Below are positions 45,402 through 56,389 of a DNA stretch of 64,000 nt, piece by piece. The translations under genes were made by a program, and so were the position numbers. Below the pieces are notes generated by a model. It had not been told where the DNA came from and did not search any database. It saw nothing but the letters and a program-made list of their open reading frames with translations. The DNA lies in contig CM053029.1 of NCBI GenBank assembly GCA_028564925.1, forward strand, positions 35,270,026 through 35,334,025, written 5' to 3'. Within the stretch, counting starts at the first letter, position 1; the number at the start of each line of letters is the position of its first letter. This stretch comes from Lithobates sylvaticus (Eukaryota > Chordata > Amphibia > Anura > Ranidae).

Positions 45402-45811
45402 AAATGGCTTCTTTTTTTCCTTTACAAATGTCATTTTTTGTAGGGACAGTTCTAAACACGGGAAACACATGCCACTTCACAGGCATACTTTAGACACCCC
45501 CCAGGTACCATATTTAAAGGAATATTTCACTTTTTTTTTTTTCACTTTATGCATCATTAAAATGACTGCTCCCGAAAAAACATCAGTTTTTAAAACTTCT
45601 TTTTGCATTGATACATGTCCCTTGGGGCAGGACCCGGGTCCCCAAACCTGTTTTATGACAATAACATGCATATTGGCCATTATAATTAGCACTTTAGATT
45701 TTGAATGCTCACGTCGATTGTAACTAATAGGGTTCTAACGTTCGCACAAACTTTCGGTCCGTTCGCAGGTTCTGGTGTTAACCGAACCCGGGGGTGTTCG
45801 GCTCATCCCTA
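45402..45811 (+). mobile_element. hAT-2 unique 3' end
   Basis: The hAT sequence broken by the L1 at ...GCAGTTTT resumes as aaatggcttctttttttcct. It runs through a T-rich stretch and ends at gttcggctcatcccta (45811). The last 30 bp repeat the ttcg/cgaac theme of the left end. Sequences of this kind form the 3' end of an abundant frog hAT family (from memory). Confidence 0.7.
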
Positions 45812-45819
45812 TTTGGCAG

Positions 45820-47110
45820 CATGCAGGCAGAAATTGTATTTTAGGAGGGCAGATTTATATAGGGTGAATTCCTGCAGGGATTTGTTTTTACGCCATAGTC
45901 ATTCAAGAGCATGGCAATGTCTCTTGAGATTTCTGGTCTGGTCAGTTTGCCAAGGTTATAGCAGTTGGGGCCTGATTCTGCATGTAGCAAGTGCATCCAG
46001 TGATGATGAGCGTGAACTGTTGTAGACAGTGGTAGCAAGGTTACAATAGGAAAGTAGAGAAATATTGTCATTGAGGTGGTCAATAGCACAATAGAGAAAA
46101 GAAGGGTTACAGTGGCGAAGGTTTCTACAAGTAATCGTTTGCTGCTTGGAGGAATAGGTGGTTGAAGACAAGGACACTGTGAAACTGATGCGGTTGTGAT
46201 CAGAAAGAGGTTGCCAGCAGAGATGGGAGAATACAAGGTTAAGGGTATTACCATTGGAGTGAGTGGCAGTGTGTGTCCATTGTGTTAGGTCAAAAGATGA
46301 GGTTAAGTTGAGAAGCTGATTTGTAGCTGGGCTGTTAACATTAACAGGGATGTTAAAGTCACCAATAATGATATTGGGTATTTCAGAGGAGAGAAAGTAG
46401 GGTAGCCAGGCAGAGAAGTCATCAAGACAGCACAATACTGGTCTAAAAAAGCCGATAAATCATTGCAATCCTCAGAAAAATTGAAGAAAATATTTAAATA
46501 TAGTGAAGAAGTGAGGAATAGAGGGGTAGGGGGGACTTGGAAGGTGCTCTTTGGGGATAAAATGAATCAAACTCCACCTCCTTTCCGTCCACTTGGTCTG
46601 GGCGAGTAAGTCCAGTGGAGGCCACCATAGGAGAGGGCAGCAGGAGAAGCAGAGTCAGAATCTTGGAGCCAGGTTTAAGTAATGACATGTTAAAGCAATG
46701 GGAGATAAAAAGGTCATGCACAGATGTGAGCTTTCTACAGACAGAGCGGGCATTCCAGAGGGCACATGAGGGTGGCTGGTTTTTGGAAGCAGTAGAATAT
46801 AAATTAAACTGAGTAGATTGTAGCTGTTGCCAGAGGAGGAGGGTGCCATATATGGGGGTTGCAGTTAGAAAATGGGGGAAATATCCCCAGAGATTATGAG
46901 AAAAGGTACATTATGGAAAGTAAGATGGGAGCGGATTGTATATGATTTCAGTAATATTGGTTTCAGTATTTTCAGGAGGTGATGGGTGCAGAAATAGTAA
47001 GAGAGTAGGAGTGAGGGTGATATGTGTAAATTGTGGGGTAGAGAGGAGGGGTAAAGTAAGGACAATTTGAGGACAGAGAACACCAATGTAGGAGGTAAGA
47101 TTAATCCCCA
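45820..47110 (-). pseudogene. L2/CR1-type LINE 5' part with endonuclease
   Basis: From right to left: a proline/leucine-rich leader (46840-47110), then VCRKLTSVHDLFISHCFNM-like sequence (about 46680-46760), then the endonuclease core open over 45956-46435 with NIIIGDFNIPVN (GDFN metal site) and PLSDHNRISFTVSL (SDH catalytic site). It then reads towards SLQEFTLYKSALLKYNFCLHAA before stopping at the hAT-2 junction at 45820. There are frame changes between 46440 and 46760. Bases 46024-46251 are the source or twin of the inverted fragment at 38695-38922. Confidence 0.75.
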
Positions 47111-47231
47111 CTTATTTAGACATGTTTAAAAGGATATGGCAAGCAAACATTTATGGTAAGCATAGTAGTGTCAATTATCAGTCATACATGGCAAGGGGAA
47201 TGTACATATGCATATTGCACATTGTTTTTAA

Positions 47232-48243
47232 CCGCTTCAATACAGGGCTTTTAAACACCCTTCCTTACCAGAGCACTTTTTGCGATTCGGCACTGCGTCG
47301 ATTTAACTAACAATTGCGCGGTCGTGCGACGTTACACCCAAACAAAATTGACGTCCTTTTTTTCCCACAAATAGAGCTTTCTTTTGGTGGTATTTGATCG
47401 CCCCTGCGGTTTTTATTTTTTGCGCTATGAACAAAAGAAGAGCGACAATTTTGAAAAAAAACACAATATTTTTTACTTTTTGCTATAATAAATATCCCAT
47501 TTTTTTTAAAAAAAACTATTTTTTTCCTCAGTTTAGGCCGATACGTATTCTTCTACATATTTTTGTTAAAAAAAATCGCAATAAGCGTATATTGATCGGT
47601 TTGCGCAAAAGTTATAGCGTCTACAAAATAGGGGATAGATTTATTGAATTTTTTTTTTTTTTTTTTACTAGTAATGGCGGGGATCTGCGATTTTTTTTTT
47701 CGTGACTGCGACATTGCGGCGGACACTTCGGACACTTTTGACACATTTTTGGAACCATTCACATTTACACAGCGATCGTTGCTATAAAATTGCAGTGATT
47801 ACTGTGTAAATGTGACTGGCAGGGAAGGGGTTAACACTAGAGGGCGCTGCAGGGGTTAATGTGTTCCCTAATAGACGTGATTCTAACTGTAGGGGGAGGA
47901 GACTTAAGGGGAGGAGACCGATCATGTGATCCTCTGTACTGGGATCACATGATCGGTCTCCTCTGCACTGACAGGACGTGGAGCTGTGTGTTTACACACA
48001 CAGCTCCACGTTCCCGCCCGGTCCCGTTGTTTTAACGGGCAATCGCGGGTGCCCGGCGGACATCGCGGCCGCCGGGCACTCGCACCGGGTCCCGAGCGAT
48101 GCCGCGGGCGCGCGCGCGCGCCGCCGGCGGCGCGCGCGCGCGCCCCCCAGGCGGCCGGGAATCCGAGGACGTCATATGACGCCCACCCAGGATGGTAGAT
48201 CCACCTTGTGGGCGTCATATGACGGCGGGCGGTATTGAAGTGG
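47232..48243. mobile_element. TTAA-target (piggyBac-like) MITE, copy 2
   Basis: Flanked by TTAA (47228-47231 and 48244-48247). The terminal inverted repeat is CCGCTTCAATAC versus CCACTTCAATAC. The interior is homologous to 23263-24267. A chain of hairpins lies on the right half: GACCGATCATGTGATCC with GGATCACATGATCGGTC (47918-47959), CGTGGAGCTGTGTGT with ACACACAGCTCCACG (47976-48010), a GGCGCGCGCGCG patch near 48110-48140, and GACGTCATATGACGCCCAC with GTGGGCGTCATATGAC (48169-48224). No coding capacity. Confidence 0.85.
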
Positions 48244-48247
48244 TTAA

Positions 48248-49800
48248 GGAGAGGATTAGCCTGTTGCGTGTATAAAGACCCTATGTCCTGAATTTCTCTT
48301 AACACGCCATTAATGCACTGCATTTTCCTCCTCTTAGCCCCTTGCTGGATAAAAACACCTTGCATATATGCTTTGTGCGCTGCCCATAATGTGATAGGGT
48401 TGGTTACTGAGTGCCTATTGATGTGCAAGAAATCTTCCAGATGGTTTCTCAAGGTTTCAGCATAGGGAGAAGATTGCAAAATACGGATGCTCATTCATCA
48501 TAAAAAGGTGGGAAATCTGCAATGGTGATGCTCACAGGGGAATGGTTCAACCAGGTAATAGAATGAATGTCAGATGTTGAAATTTTCTGGAGGGTCCATT
48601 GGTCAGTCAGAAATAGGTCAATGAGAGTATAGGAATTGTGCCAAGGAGAGAAAAAGGTGTATATACATGTGGAAAATGCTTATTAGTGAAAGGAAGAGGA
48701 GATGAAGCATGTAAGTGCATCTCTTGCACACAAAGTACATCGTAGTGAGAATCATTAGACAACTTCCAGAGGGAGGCTTGTTTTGCAGGGTGGATAAGAC
48801 CCTTGACATGGATGGAGAGTATTTTAATGGTAATTTTCACCACTAATGAGGAGTGTTGTTAATAGTTGTAGAGGTCTTGGGTCCTAGATAAATCTGAGTG
48901 GGTATAGGCTACTGTAAGTGCAATTTGAAGTAGATCCCTAAAGGGAGTGGAATACTGTGGAGTATAAGTATATGTTTATTTAAGTGATAAAACCAAAAAA
49001 ATTAATTATTAAGTTGAAAAAAAAGTTAACAAAAGGGATTTCCAAAACAAAACTGGTGACCGTATATCGCAGATCAACAAGAGAAAATAAACAGTTGAGG
49101 TATTCAAGTAAGAGTGCAAAAGCGCTTCCTCAGTTGTAACGTGGGGGAGAGAGTGCAATAGAGCGAGAAACTGTTATAGACGGTCTGGAAAATGAAAGCA
49201 TACTTAAGGCTGAGACAACTAAACCACCGGTGTTGTGAGGAGCATGCGCGTTGAGGCAGCTGCTCTTCAGGTGGATGGTTGTTGGATCCGAGGTTTCCAG
49301 GCAATGCATCTGGGGGTTCAGGCAAGATACCACAGGAGTGAAGAAGGCTTGGTCATTGTGCAGTAAGGTGATAGAGTATTTGAAGTCATTATGCATGACC
49401 AGTAATTTTGCTGGGTTAATTGTTGTGATTCCTTAATGCTTTGGTCACAGTGTTGAGTTGTCTGCAATGCTGAAGGGTTTGTTGTAAAACGTCAGCAAAG
49501 AGTCTGAGGCATGTATAGGGGTCTGGGAGAGACCCTAAATTTCTTTTTTTACGTGATAGAAGTGGATACGTATGATCACATCTCTTGGAACAGTTTCAGA
49601 TATAAAGGCTGGTCTAGACAGGTGGTAAATGCAATCAATTACCAACTAGATGTTTTTGAGCTCTGGTAGTAGGGATTTAATTAGACTTTTAGTGTAGCTA
49701 GCCAACCCTAATTCTAAAACCATTTCAAATGCTTCTCGTCGCTTCAGAAAACATAATTTTGGTGACATAACAGGCTTCCAATTTTTTGTAAATGGTAGAA
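48248..49800 (-). pseudogene. Old L1-type LINE fragment (ORF1 end and ORF2 start)
   Basis: Minus strand. ORF1 remnants at about 49380-49790 include SRPAFISETVPRDVIIRIHF-like and AKLLVMHNDFKYSIT-like blocks of the RRM/CTD. ORF2 begins near 48843 (ITIKILSIHVKGLIHPAKQA, VLCVQEMHLHASS, the QE-T block now QEM). A later part lies at 48250-48494 (HSVTNPITLWAAHKAYMQG), the same block that reads TLWEAHKSVIRG in the intact L1. It has many stops, and its 3' side was replaced by the MITE at 48243. It is a different and much older L1 lineage than 38982-45384. Confidence 0.65.
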
Positions 49801-50342
49801 TTTCTAATGCAGTGAAAGGAGAAGGTGCTCATTGCAGGTTGCTTTTTATTTATTTTTACCTGCTATGTTCAATCTCCCTTTTTCTCCATTTATTTTGTAA
49901 ATCTGTCTCTTAAATCTTTTGACTGTGGCTTCGATGGATATATTCTATATGTATTATTTTGTGTTATTTCTGTTTGGAGTTACATATATGTATTTCTTTT
50001 TTTGGGTTATTTCATGCCATTATTTTGTTTTCATTGTGAGGGGAAGACTCACGGAGTTATTCACCAGCTGGGTCAGATTTCCCTGTTTGTGGTCTCCACC
50101 CTTCGCCACAACAAAAGAGATTATATATTTTATAGTGTCTTTTATTATGACTAAGGCCCAAAGGCTGGGTCAGAAACACATCAATATTTTTATATGATGG
50201 ATACTTTTATGTCTTGATGGATATTTGAATAACGCTTGAATCATTTTATAATCGATCAAGTCAGTGCCAGATTTTCTAGTTTTCCCATGTTGTCTACGGT
50301 ATTGTGTGATTGGGTATTCTTTGCAAAGTGAAAATTTACCTC
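49801..50342. other. Unassigned AT-rich stretch
   Basis: No gene or clear element. T-rich, with a short direct theme gatggata(t/c)... near 50193-50225. One piece (aaggcccaaaggctgggtca) is a small inverted repeat. Confidence 0.3.
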
Positions 50343-51662
50343 ATTTACTTGGCTAACAGAGGCCGGAGTCAAGGAAAGACTAGATAAACTTAATATAAAT
50401 AAATCACCAGGACCAGACGACTTACACCCAAGTGTTCCTAATTTTTGTGGACAGCATACTGACAGGAATGGTACCAGCTGATTGGAGAAAAGCCAATGTG
50501 GTACCAATATTCAAAAAAGGGCTGAGACATATACCTGGAAACTACAGGCCTGTCAGCTTAACATCAATAGTGGGTAAATTATTGGAGGGGATGATAAGGG
50601 ACTATATCCAAAAATTTAATGAAGAAAGAAGTATCATTAGTAGGGGGGCAAATGAGGGCTGAGGGCATGGATCATAAGGTTTGTTCCTGGGTAAAAAAAT
50701 AGTTACAGGGGCGTGTCCAAAGGGTGGCGATAAATAACATGTACCCAGAATGGTCTGGAGTGGTAAGTGGGGTACCCCAAGGTTCTGTTTTGGGACCAAT
50801 TCTATTAAATGTATTCATAAATGATATAGAGGATGGGATAAATAGCTCAATCTAAGTTTTTGCAAACAACATAAAAATAAGCAGGGCAATAACTTCACAT
50901 CAGGATATAGAACATTTTACAGAAAGACCTGAACAAATTAATGGAGTGGGCAACTGCATGGTAAATTAGGTTTAATGTGGACAAATGTAAAGTAATGCAC
51001 TTGGGGGCAAAAAACATAAAAGCAAACTACTCACTAGGGGAATCAAGGATGGAGAAAGATCTGGTGGTCCTAGTAGAAGACAGACTGAGCAATAGCATGC
51101 AATGTCAAGCTGCAACTACCAAAGCCGGCATAATTTTAGCATGCATAAAAAAGGGGATATACTCCAGAGATAAAACGATAATCCTGCCACTATATAAAAC
51201 TCTGGTTAGGCCACATCTGGAGTATTCTGTCCAGTTCTGGTCACCAGTCCTCAGAAGTGATGTGCTGGAACTGGAGAGAGGAACGACTACAAGCACTAAA
51301 TTTAATCTTGTTGGAGAAGAGACGCCTGAGAGGGGACATGATAGCAATATACAAATACCTCAATGAGGATCCCAGCATAGGAAATAAACGATTTAGTCTC
51401 AGATTGGAGGAGAAGAGGTTTAACCTTAGACTGAGCAGGGGGTTTTTCACTGTCAGAGCGGTAAGGATGTGGAACTCTCTTCCACAATTGGTGGTGGCAG
51501 CAGGGAGTATGGATATTTTTAAAAGACTCTTGGATGTGCATCTTAATGAACACAACATACAGAGATATGGGAAATAATTATAGACACTGACACAAGTACA
51601 CCTACACAGGTTGAACTGGATGGACTATTGTCTTTATGTAACCTTCCCCAACTATGTAACTA
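50343..51662 (+). pseudogene. CR1 LINE fragment with 3' end
   Basis: RT blocks KSPGPDDLHP, GMVPADWRKANVVPIFKKG, NYRPVSLTSIVGKLLEGMIR, GVPQGSVLGP, a catalytic site decayed to FANN (normally FADD), DKCKVMHLGA, YKTLVRPHLEYSVQFWSP, ERLQALNLILLEKRRLRGDM and RAVRMWNSLPQ. The 3' tail ggttgaactggatggacta...actatgtaac is the usual CR1 ending. It is truncated at the 5' side and has several frame changes and a gap near 50660-50700. Confidence 0.85.
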
Positions 51663-52044
51663 AGCTCTGGAACAACTGCACTAGTAATGAGAACGATGTC
51701 TACTTGCTTTTAGTAAATCAACCACCATGTTTGGTTTTTTGGACAGAAACGCATACAAGTTAAAATATGCTGCTTCTCTCATCCCTACAAAAATATATGG
51801 CTTTAGAAATACATCTATGCTGTCTTTAGCTAAGGATAACCTGTATATCCAGTTGTAGTTGATTTCAGCACAGTGGGCAGGTGATATTTAGCTGTTTGTA
51901 TTTACGGAAATGCCTTTTTGAATTCTTGAATATCTGTCAGGTATGATTTATAGAATTCCTCCAACCCCTTCTACTGAAAAACATATTTTTCACCAGTTGC
52001 AGCAGTTTAGGTTTCTTTCATTGCTCGGTGCTCAACCTTAGAGG
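51663..52044 (+). promoter_or_regulatory. Region upstream of host exon 1 (5' UTR, promoter not resolved)
   Basis: No repeat recognised for most of this stretch, unlike its surroundings. It leads directly into the exon-1 ATG. No CpG-rich segment and no convincing TATA box, so the transcription start cannot be placed. Confidence 0.3.
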
Positions 52045-52129
52045 ATGGAAGTCCGTCTACTTTTACCTCTCTTCCTTCTACATGGGATCACCTTGTTCTG
52101 TGCAGTGAAAGGGGACAATATGATGGAGG
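52045..52129 (+). CDS. Host gene exon 1: signal peptide of a secreted or type I membrane glycoprotein
   Basis: The ATG at 52045 opens MEVRLLLPLFLLHGITLFCA, a typical signal peptide with a charged n-region and a leucine-rich core. It is followed by VKGDNMME, with likely cleavage near residues 20-23. The exon ends in GGAGG followed by the consensus donor GTGAGT (52130-52135), so the intron is phase 1. The exon at 59226 begins with the matching phase (G|AG gives Glu). Stretches of this quality are absent in neighbouring repeats. A first exon holding only a signal peptide and ending in phase 1 is common for lysosomal/membrane glycoproteins. The ORF's in-frame continuation into the intron has no recognised meaning. 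Confidence 0.65.
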
Positions 52130-52149
52130 GTGAGTACCCAGGAGACATA

Positions 52150-52436
52150 AAAATGGTGAAAGGTTTGGGGGATAAAACACATCGAGAGAGACTTCAGGAA
52201 CTTAAAATGTACAGTCTGGAGGAAAGAAGGGAAAGGGGAGGCCTGATTAAAACCATTAAATGCATCAATGGGGTAAATAAGGTTCAGGAGGGCAGTTTTT
52301 TTCAATATTAAACCAAAATCAAGAACACAGGGACATGACCTCATACTGGAGGAAAGTTCAAAACTAATTCTAGAATTTATTTGTTTACTGAAAGGGTAGT
52401 TGATGCTTGGAATAAACTTCCAGCAGAGGTAGTGAG
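52150..52436 (+). pseudogene. Short CR1 LINE fragment in the host intron
   Basis: Reads THRERLQELKMYSLEERRER, LIKTIKCINGVNKVQEGSFF and, after a frame change near 52310, VDAWNKLPAEVVS, the C-terminal end of CR1 ORF2. It is cut at 52436 by the start of element C. Confidence 0.75.
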
Positions 52437-53875
52437 TAGACATGTGGACACTGAAATATTTTGTTTCGGAATTTCGTTTTCGTCCGAAAAATAAATTTAT
52501 TTAGTTACTCCCGAAATTCGTTTTTATTTATTTAGTTTTTTGTTAAAAATTGCATTCGTCCGAAAATACAAATGAATTGAGGTCGAATCTGTCATTGAAA
52601 GGCTTATGGTGTCTGTCGAATGTTCAAAGAAGGTTCGACGGAGCAGCGAAACTGTATGACTCTGTATAGTTTAGCTGCTCCGTCGAATCTCCTTAGAACT
52701 TTCGACAGACACCATAAGCCAAAGATTCAACGTTTGTATGTTTTTCGATGCTTTGTCGAATCTTTATCATTCATGTTGAATGTATATAGTTCAAACAGAA
52801 AATGGACTGGTGATAGGGTATATAGAATCTATATAGAATCTCAATCTAAAATATAGAATCTATAATAATAAATCCCCCCACAACACGGGCAGCCTCTGAG
52901 GCTATCACAACACTAGCAACACTAGTATCACTATCAAGTTCACAACACTAACACAATAGCAGCAGACTATTATGAAAAGGTTAGGTTGAACTGTAGCTTG
53001 CTTCATTATTGTTCTGCTGCTGTGCTTATGCTTAATTGCTAAATAATTCAGGTTCTCTGACAAACGGACCAGATAAGATTGACTGTCTTCTGAAATGATT
53101 CATTGTGTGTGTCTCTCTCTGCTAGCAATCGTAAGTGAAAATAAGTTGGCTGTACGTGTGTACTTAGTTCTGGCTATTTTACTGCTCCTCCTCTTTGGTT
53201 ACAATCAGCCAATAACATTCATCATCATCATTATTTTTATTTTACTTTCCTCACCCAATTCAAGCAGCGATCTTTTCTCTCTACGTCAAATCTTTTCTCT
53301 CTGCGTCGAATCTTCTCTCTACGTCAAATCTTTTTTCTCTCTACGTCGAATCTTCTCTCTACGTCAAATCTTTTCTCTCTACGTTGAATCTTCTCTCTAC
53401 GTCAAATTTTTTCTCTCTACGTCAAATCTTCTCTCTACGTCGATTCTTTTCTCTCTATGTTGAATATTCTCTCTACGTCAAATCTTTTCTCTCTACGTCG
53501 AATCTTCTCTCTACGTCAAATCTTTTTTTTCTACGTCAAATCTTTTCTCTCTAAGTCAAATCTTTTCTCTACGTCAAATCTTTTCTCTCTACGTCGAATC
53601 TTCTCTCTACGTCTAATCTTTTCTCCCTATGTAGAATAATCTTGGACTAATAGAGTTAAGGTTAGGCACATTCAACCACAGGTTCGATGGACACAGATTG
53701 TTATTGTCAGCGTTGAATCTCCTATCTATATTGAACTGTTGTCACAACGAAAATGAAAATAAAGCATTTGTTTATGTTGGGTCTTTCGTTTTTCGGATTC
53801 TGCACTTTCGTTATCATTTGTTAAAACGATAAAGAAAATACCTGAAATTCGGATGAAAATGCATTCAGACAGATA
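52437..53875. mobile_element. TAGACATG-family element C (diverged)
   Basis: Begins TAGACATGTGGACACTGAAA, and its end regions are rich in ttcgtttcg/cgaaa motifs as in A and B. The right end near 53870 (gcattcagac) is too diverged to pair. Inside are an inverted repeat (52596-52722: GGCTTATGGTGTCTGTCGA with its exact complement, and an inner GACGGAGCAGC/GCTGCTCCGTC) and a minisatellite (53272-53640). The left 8 bp is GTAGTGAG; the right copy was not found. Confidence 0.6.
53272..53640. repeat. About 20-bp tandem repeat (tctctctacgtcaaatcttt)
   Basis: About 18 units of 17-22 bp. Units alternate tacgtcaaatctttt and tacgtcgaatcttc, which gives a higher-order dimer of about 38 bp over much of the array. 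Confidence 0.92.
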
Positions 53876-54345
53876 AATTATGACATTACGCAGGGGCTAG
53901 TAAAAATATTGGGCTGCCAAGTCACATCTATATCACAACAAATATACTTGTATGTGGCCAACATGACTCAGAGAGTCTATGAGAAGACGCCAGAAGGTGG
54001 TGAGAATATTAGATCTTCCTTACAAGATTCACAGCTAGATGTTCCAATAGAAGCTACAGCCAATCAGAATTTTAATTTCACTTGTCTGACTTCACAATGT
54101 TAGCATTAATCAATCTTGACTCAGCTTAGGATGACATCAGCTGGCTTGATAGCATTGTAGTATAATATAACGACAGTGAGTTGCTTCAGGGTGGAATTTT
54201 TCTCACTAATTCAATGGCTCTCATGCCTTACATTTACACCTAAGTATTACATACAAACATGATACATAGTCCTTACTATGGTAAACAAGTATTGATCTAA
54301 TTTTGAAGGGGCTATACTTGCAACTCTCTATATAGTATAGAATCT
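53876..54345. other. Unassigned intronic stretch
   Basis: No element or exon recognised. A short ORF (53909-54103) has no splice support or recognisable domain. Confidence 0.3.
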
Positions 54346-55735
54346 ACTGTACTGTACAAAGGTTTTAGGCTGGTGTGAAGAAATGCTGTAAAGTAAGAAT
54401 GCTTTTTCAGAAATATATATATCATATATATTTGTAGTCAGAGTCTTCACTTGGGAATGTGATAATACTAACTACCAAGGCCTGAGGTGTGCCATGGCCT
54501 GCTGGTCGGTATGCCTAAAAGAGGGCATACCCTGAATGAATATGAATGAAATAAATAATAAAAATATGGGGGAACGGGTGGGTGGGAACCCGGAAATGAC
54601 TGACGACGGATTGATGGAGGAGGAGGAGGGATATATAGCCCTCAGACTCCTCCTACAAATGCAGCCTTCAAACATATATATATATATATATATATTAATT
54701 GTTTACTTGTATGTACAAAAGTGAGGGAACAGAAAAAAAAAATCAAAATCAAATGAATAGTTGGTGTGACCACCCTTTGGCTTCAAACCATCATCAGTTC
54801 TTCTAGGTATACTTGCACACAGATTTTGAAAGAACTCGGCAGATAGGTTGTTCCAAACATAATGGAGAACTAAACACAGTTCTTCTGTGGATGTAGGCTA
54901 ATTTGATTCATGCTTACTTCCCTTTGACATCAGAAGAAGTCCAGCAGTGCCATCAGCACAGAACTGGCGGAAACCAGTGGGAACCACGTGCACCCATCTA
55001 CGGTCTGGAGAACTCTGGTCAGAAGTGGTCTTCATGGAAGAATTGCAGCCAAAAATCTATATCTCTGACGTGGAAACACGGCTAAGTGACTCAACTATGC
55101 AGGAAAACATAGGAACTTGGGTGCAGAGCAGGTGCTCTGAACTGATGTGTCCAAAATTTGAAAAATGTGTCTGTATAAGGAGGCAGTTTGTTGGCTAAGG
55201 GGTTGGAGAGTGGTACAATAATTAGTGTCTGCAGGCAACAGTGAAGCATGGTGGAGAGGTTCCCTGCAAGTTTGGGGCTGCATTTCTGCAAATGGAGTTA
55301 GAGGTGTGGTCAGGATCAAAGGTGTCCTCAATGCTGAGAAATACAGACAGATAATTATCCATCATGCCATACCATCAGGGAGGCACGTGATTGGCCCCAA
55401 ATTTATTCTGCAGCAGGACAACAACCCCAAACATACAGCCAATGTCATTAAGAACAATATTCAGCATAAATAACAAAGAGATCGTAAGTGATGGTTGGGC
55501 CCCCACAGAGCCCTGATCTCAACATCATGGAGCCTGTCTGGGATTACATGAGGAGACAGAAGGATATGAGGCAGGATATGAGGCAGCCGACTTCCACAGA
55601 AGATCTGTGCTTAGTTCTCCAAGATGTTTGGAACAACCTACCTGCTGCCGAGTTCCTTCAAAAACTGCAAGTCTAACTAGAACTAATGATGGTTTGAATG
55701 CAAAGGCCAGTCACATCAAATATTGATTTGACTTT
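54346..55735 (+). pseudogene. Tc1-like transposon remnant
   Basis: The left end (tactgtacaaaggttttagg, aaatgctgtaaagtaagaat) is that of a well-known vertebrate Tc1 family. The decayed transposase spans about 54760-55690 in several frames: RSGELWSEVVFMEELQPKIY, a degraded first Asp region (RCSELMCPKFEK), FILQQDNNPKHTANVIKNN (second Asp) and PPQSPDLNIMEPVWDYMRRQ (the third acidic residue of the DD34E triad). A 14-bp tandem duplication (aggatatgaggcag) lies near 55562-55589. The right terminus is missing, and an (AT)n run interrupts the left part near 54675. It is dead. Confidence 0.85.
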
Positions 55736-55737
55736 TC

Positions 55738-56055
55738 CCAAGCCTCTCTAATCCTTTAGGACTCCCTACCCCAATTTGTCTATCTCCTACTCTATCCATT
55801 TTTAGGCGATCTCTGAAAACTCTTCTCTTCAGAGAAGCCTATCCCACCTCCAAACAACTGTATTTCCACTATCTCCATCAGCTCATCCCCACAGTTATTA
55901 CCTTTTGTATCACTTAAACTTTCCTTTTAGATCATAAGCTCTAATGAGCAGGGCCCTCTGAATCCTCCTTTATTGAACTGCATTGTAACTGTACTGTTTG
56001 CCTCCATGTTGTAAAGTGCGGTGCAAACTGTTGGCGCTATATAAATCCTGTATAA
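55738..56055 (+). mobile_element. LINE 3'-end fragment (L2/CR1 type)
   Basis: Starts with the C-terminal coding end (…RSLKTLLFREAYPTSKQL-like) and runs into the 3' UTR blocks gagcagggccctctgaatcc and gttggcgctatataaatcct, a typical frog LINE tail. It abuts the broken Tc1 end. Confidence 0.65.
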
Positions 56056-56389
56056 CTAGAACTTAACATATAGGCTGAATATAAGAAGCCTGACTTTTAG
56101 GTTAGGTTCACATTTGTGTGGGTCCAGGGACATGTGTAAATTGCACATGTTCCCCAGCCTATAGGCAAAATACGCTGCTCTTTAGCAGACATGCAGGGAT
56201 ACCTTTAATTCGTAATGGCATCCCCACTCATTGGAAATACAGCATGTGTTCAGGTGCATGAAATGGCATGGTTTCACAGTACCACATGCTTCAATGGAGC
56301 TACGTTTTTTTAAAAGGGGTCGGGGACATTTTCCCCATGTTTATGACATGTACAGCAGCCCACTTGAATGAATAGGCTGCTGTGACAAT
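56056..56389. other. Intronic stretch with a MITE-like piece
   Basis: From about 56094, ttaggttcacatttgtgtgg resembles the MITE starting at 56881. No gene is seen. Confidence 0.35.

Larger units (their letters stand above)
31072..45811 (+). mobile_element. hAT-superfamily DNA transposon, copy 2 (hAT-2), with nested insertions
   Basis: The left terminus is TAGGGATGGGCCCGGTG and the right terminus (inverted) is TAGGGATGAGCCGAAC, sharing the outer 12 bp with one mismatch. The flanks TCTGGCAG (31064-31071) and TTTGGCAG (45812-45819) match at 7 of 8. The order is 5' hairpins, a tandem leader, the transposase (32407-37015), a tandem 3' region and a unique 3' end (45402-45811). Insertions are a hAT MITE (33192-34580), a dispersed repeat (about 38186-38560), a 228-bp inverted fragment (38695-38922) and an L1 (38982-45384). 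Without these it would be about 6.3 kb. The transposase is decayed. Confidence 0.8.
25230..47110 (-). mobile_element. L2/CR1-type LINE pulled apart by nested insertions
   Basis: One LINE on the minus strand in three pieces. From its 5' side these are 45820-47110 (leader and endonuclease), 30119-30381 (linker) and 25230-25980 (RT). The pieces are collinear and do not overlap. The gap between the first and second is a nested block (30382-45811) that seems to have cost a few dozen LINE bases. The gap between the second and third is the TAGACATG element A, with its 8-bp target duplication. The protein style (SKLLERLVYS, LLLDLSAAFDIVDHPLLL, LSWFSSYLSQRSFSV) is that of L2/CR1 elements common in fish and amphibians. 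Confidence 0.75.

Noticed and set aside
49825-50197. Aromatic-rich ORFs as a membrane protein
   Set aside because: They are T-rich AT sequence read in frames, with no conserved motif, start context or splice sites.
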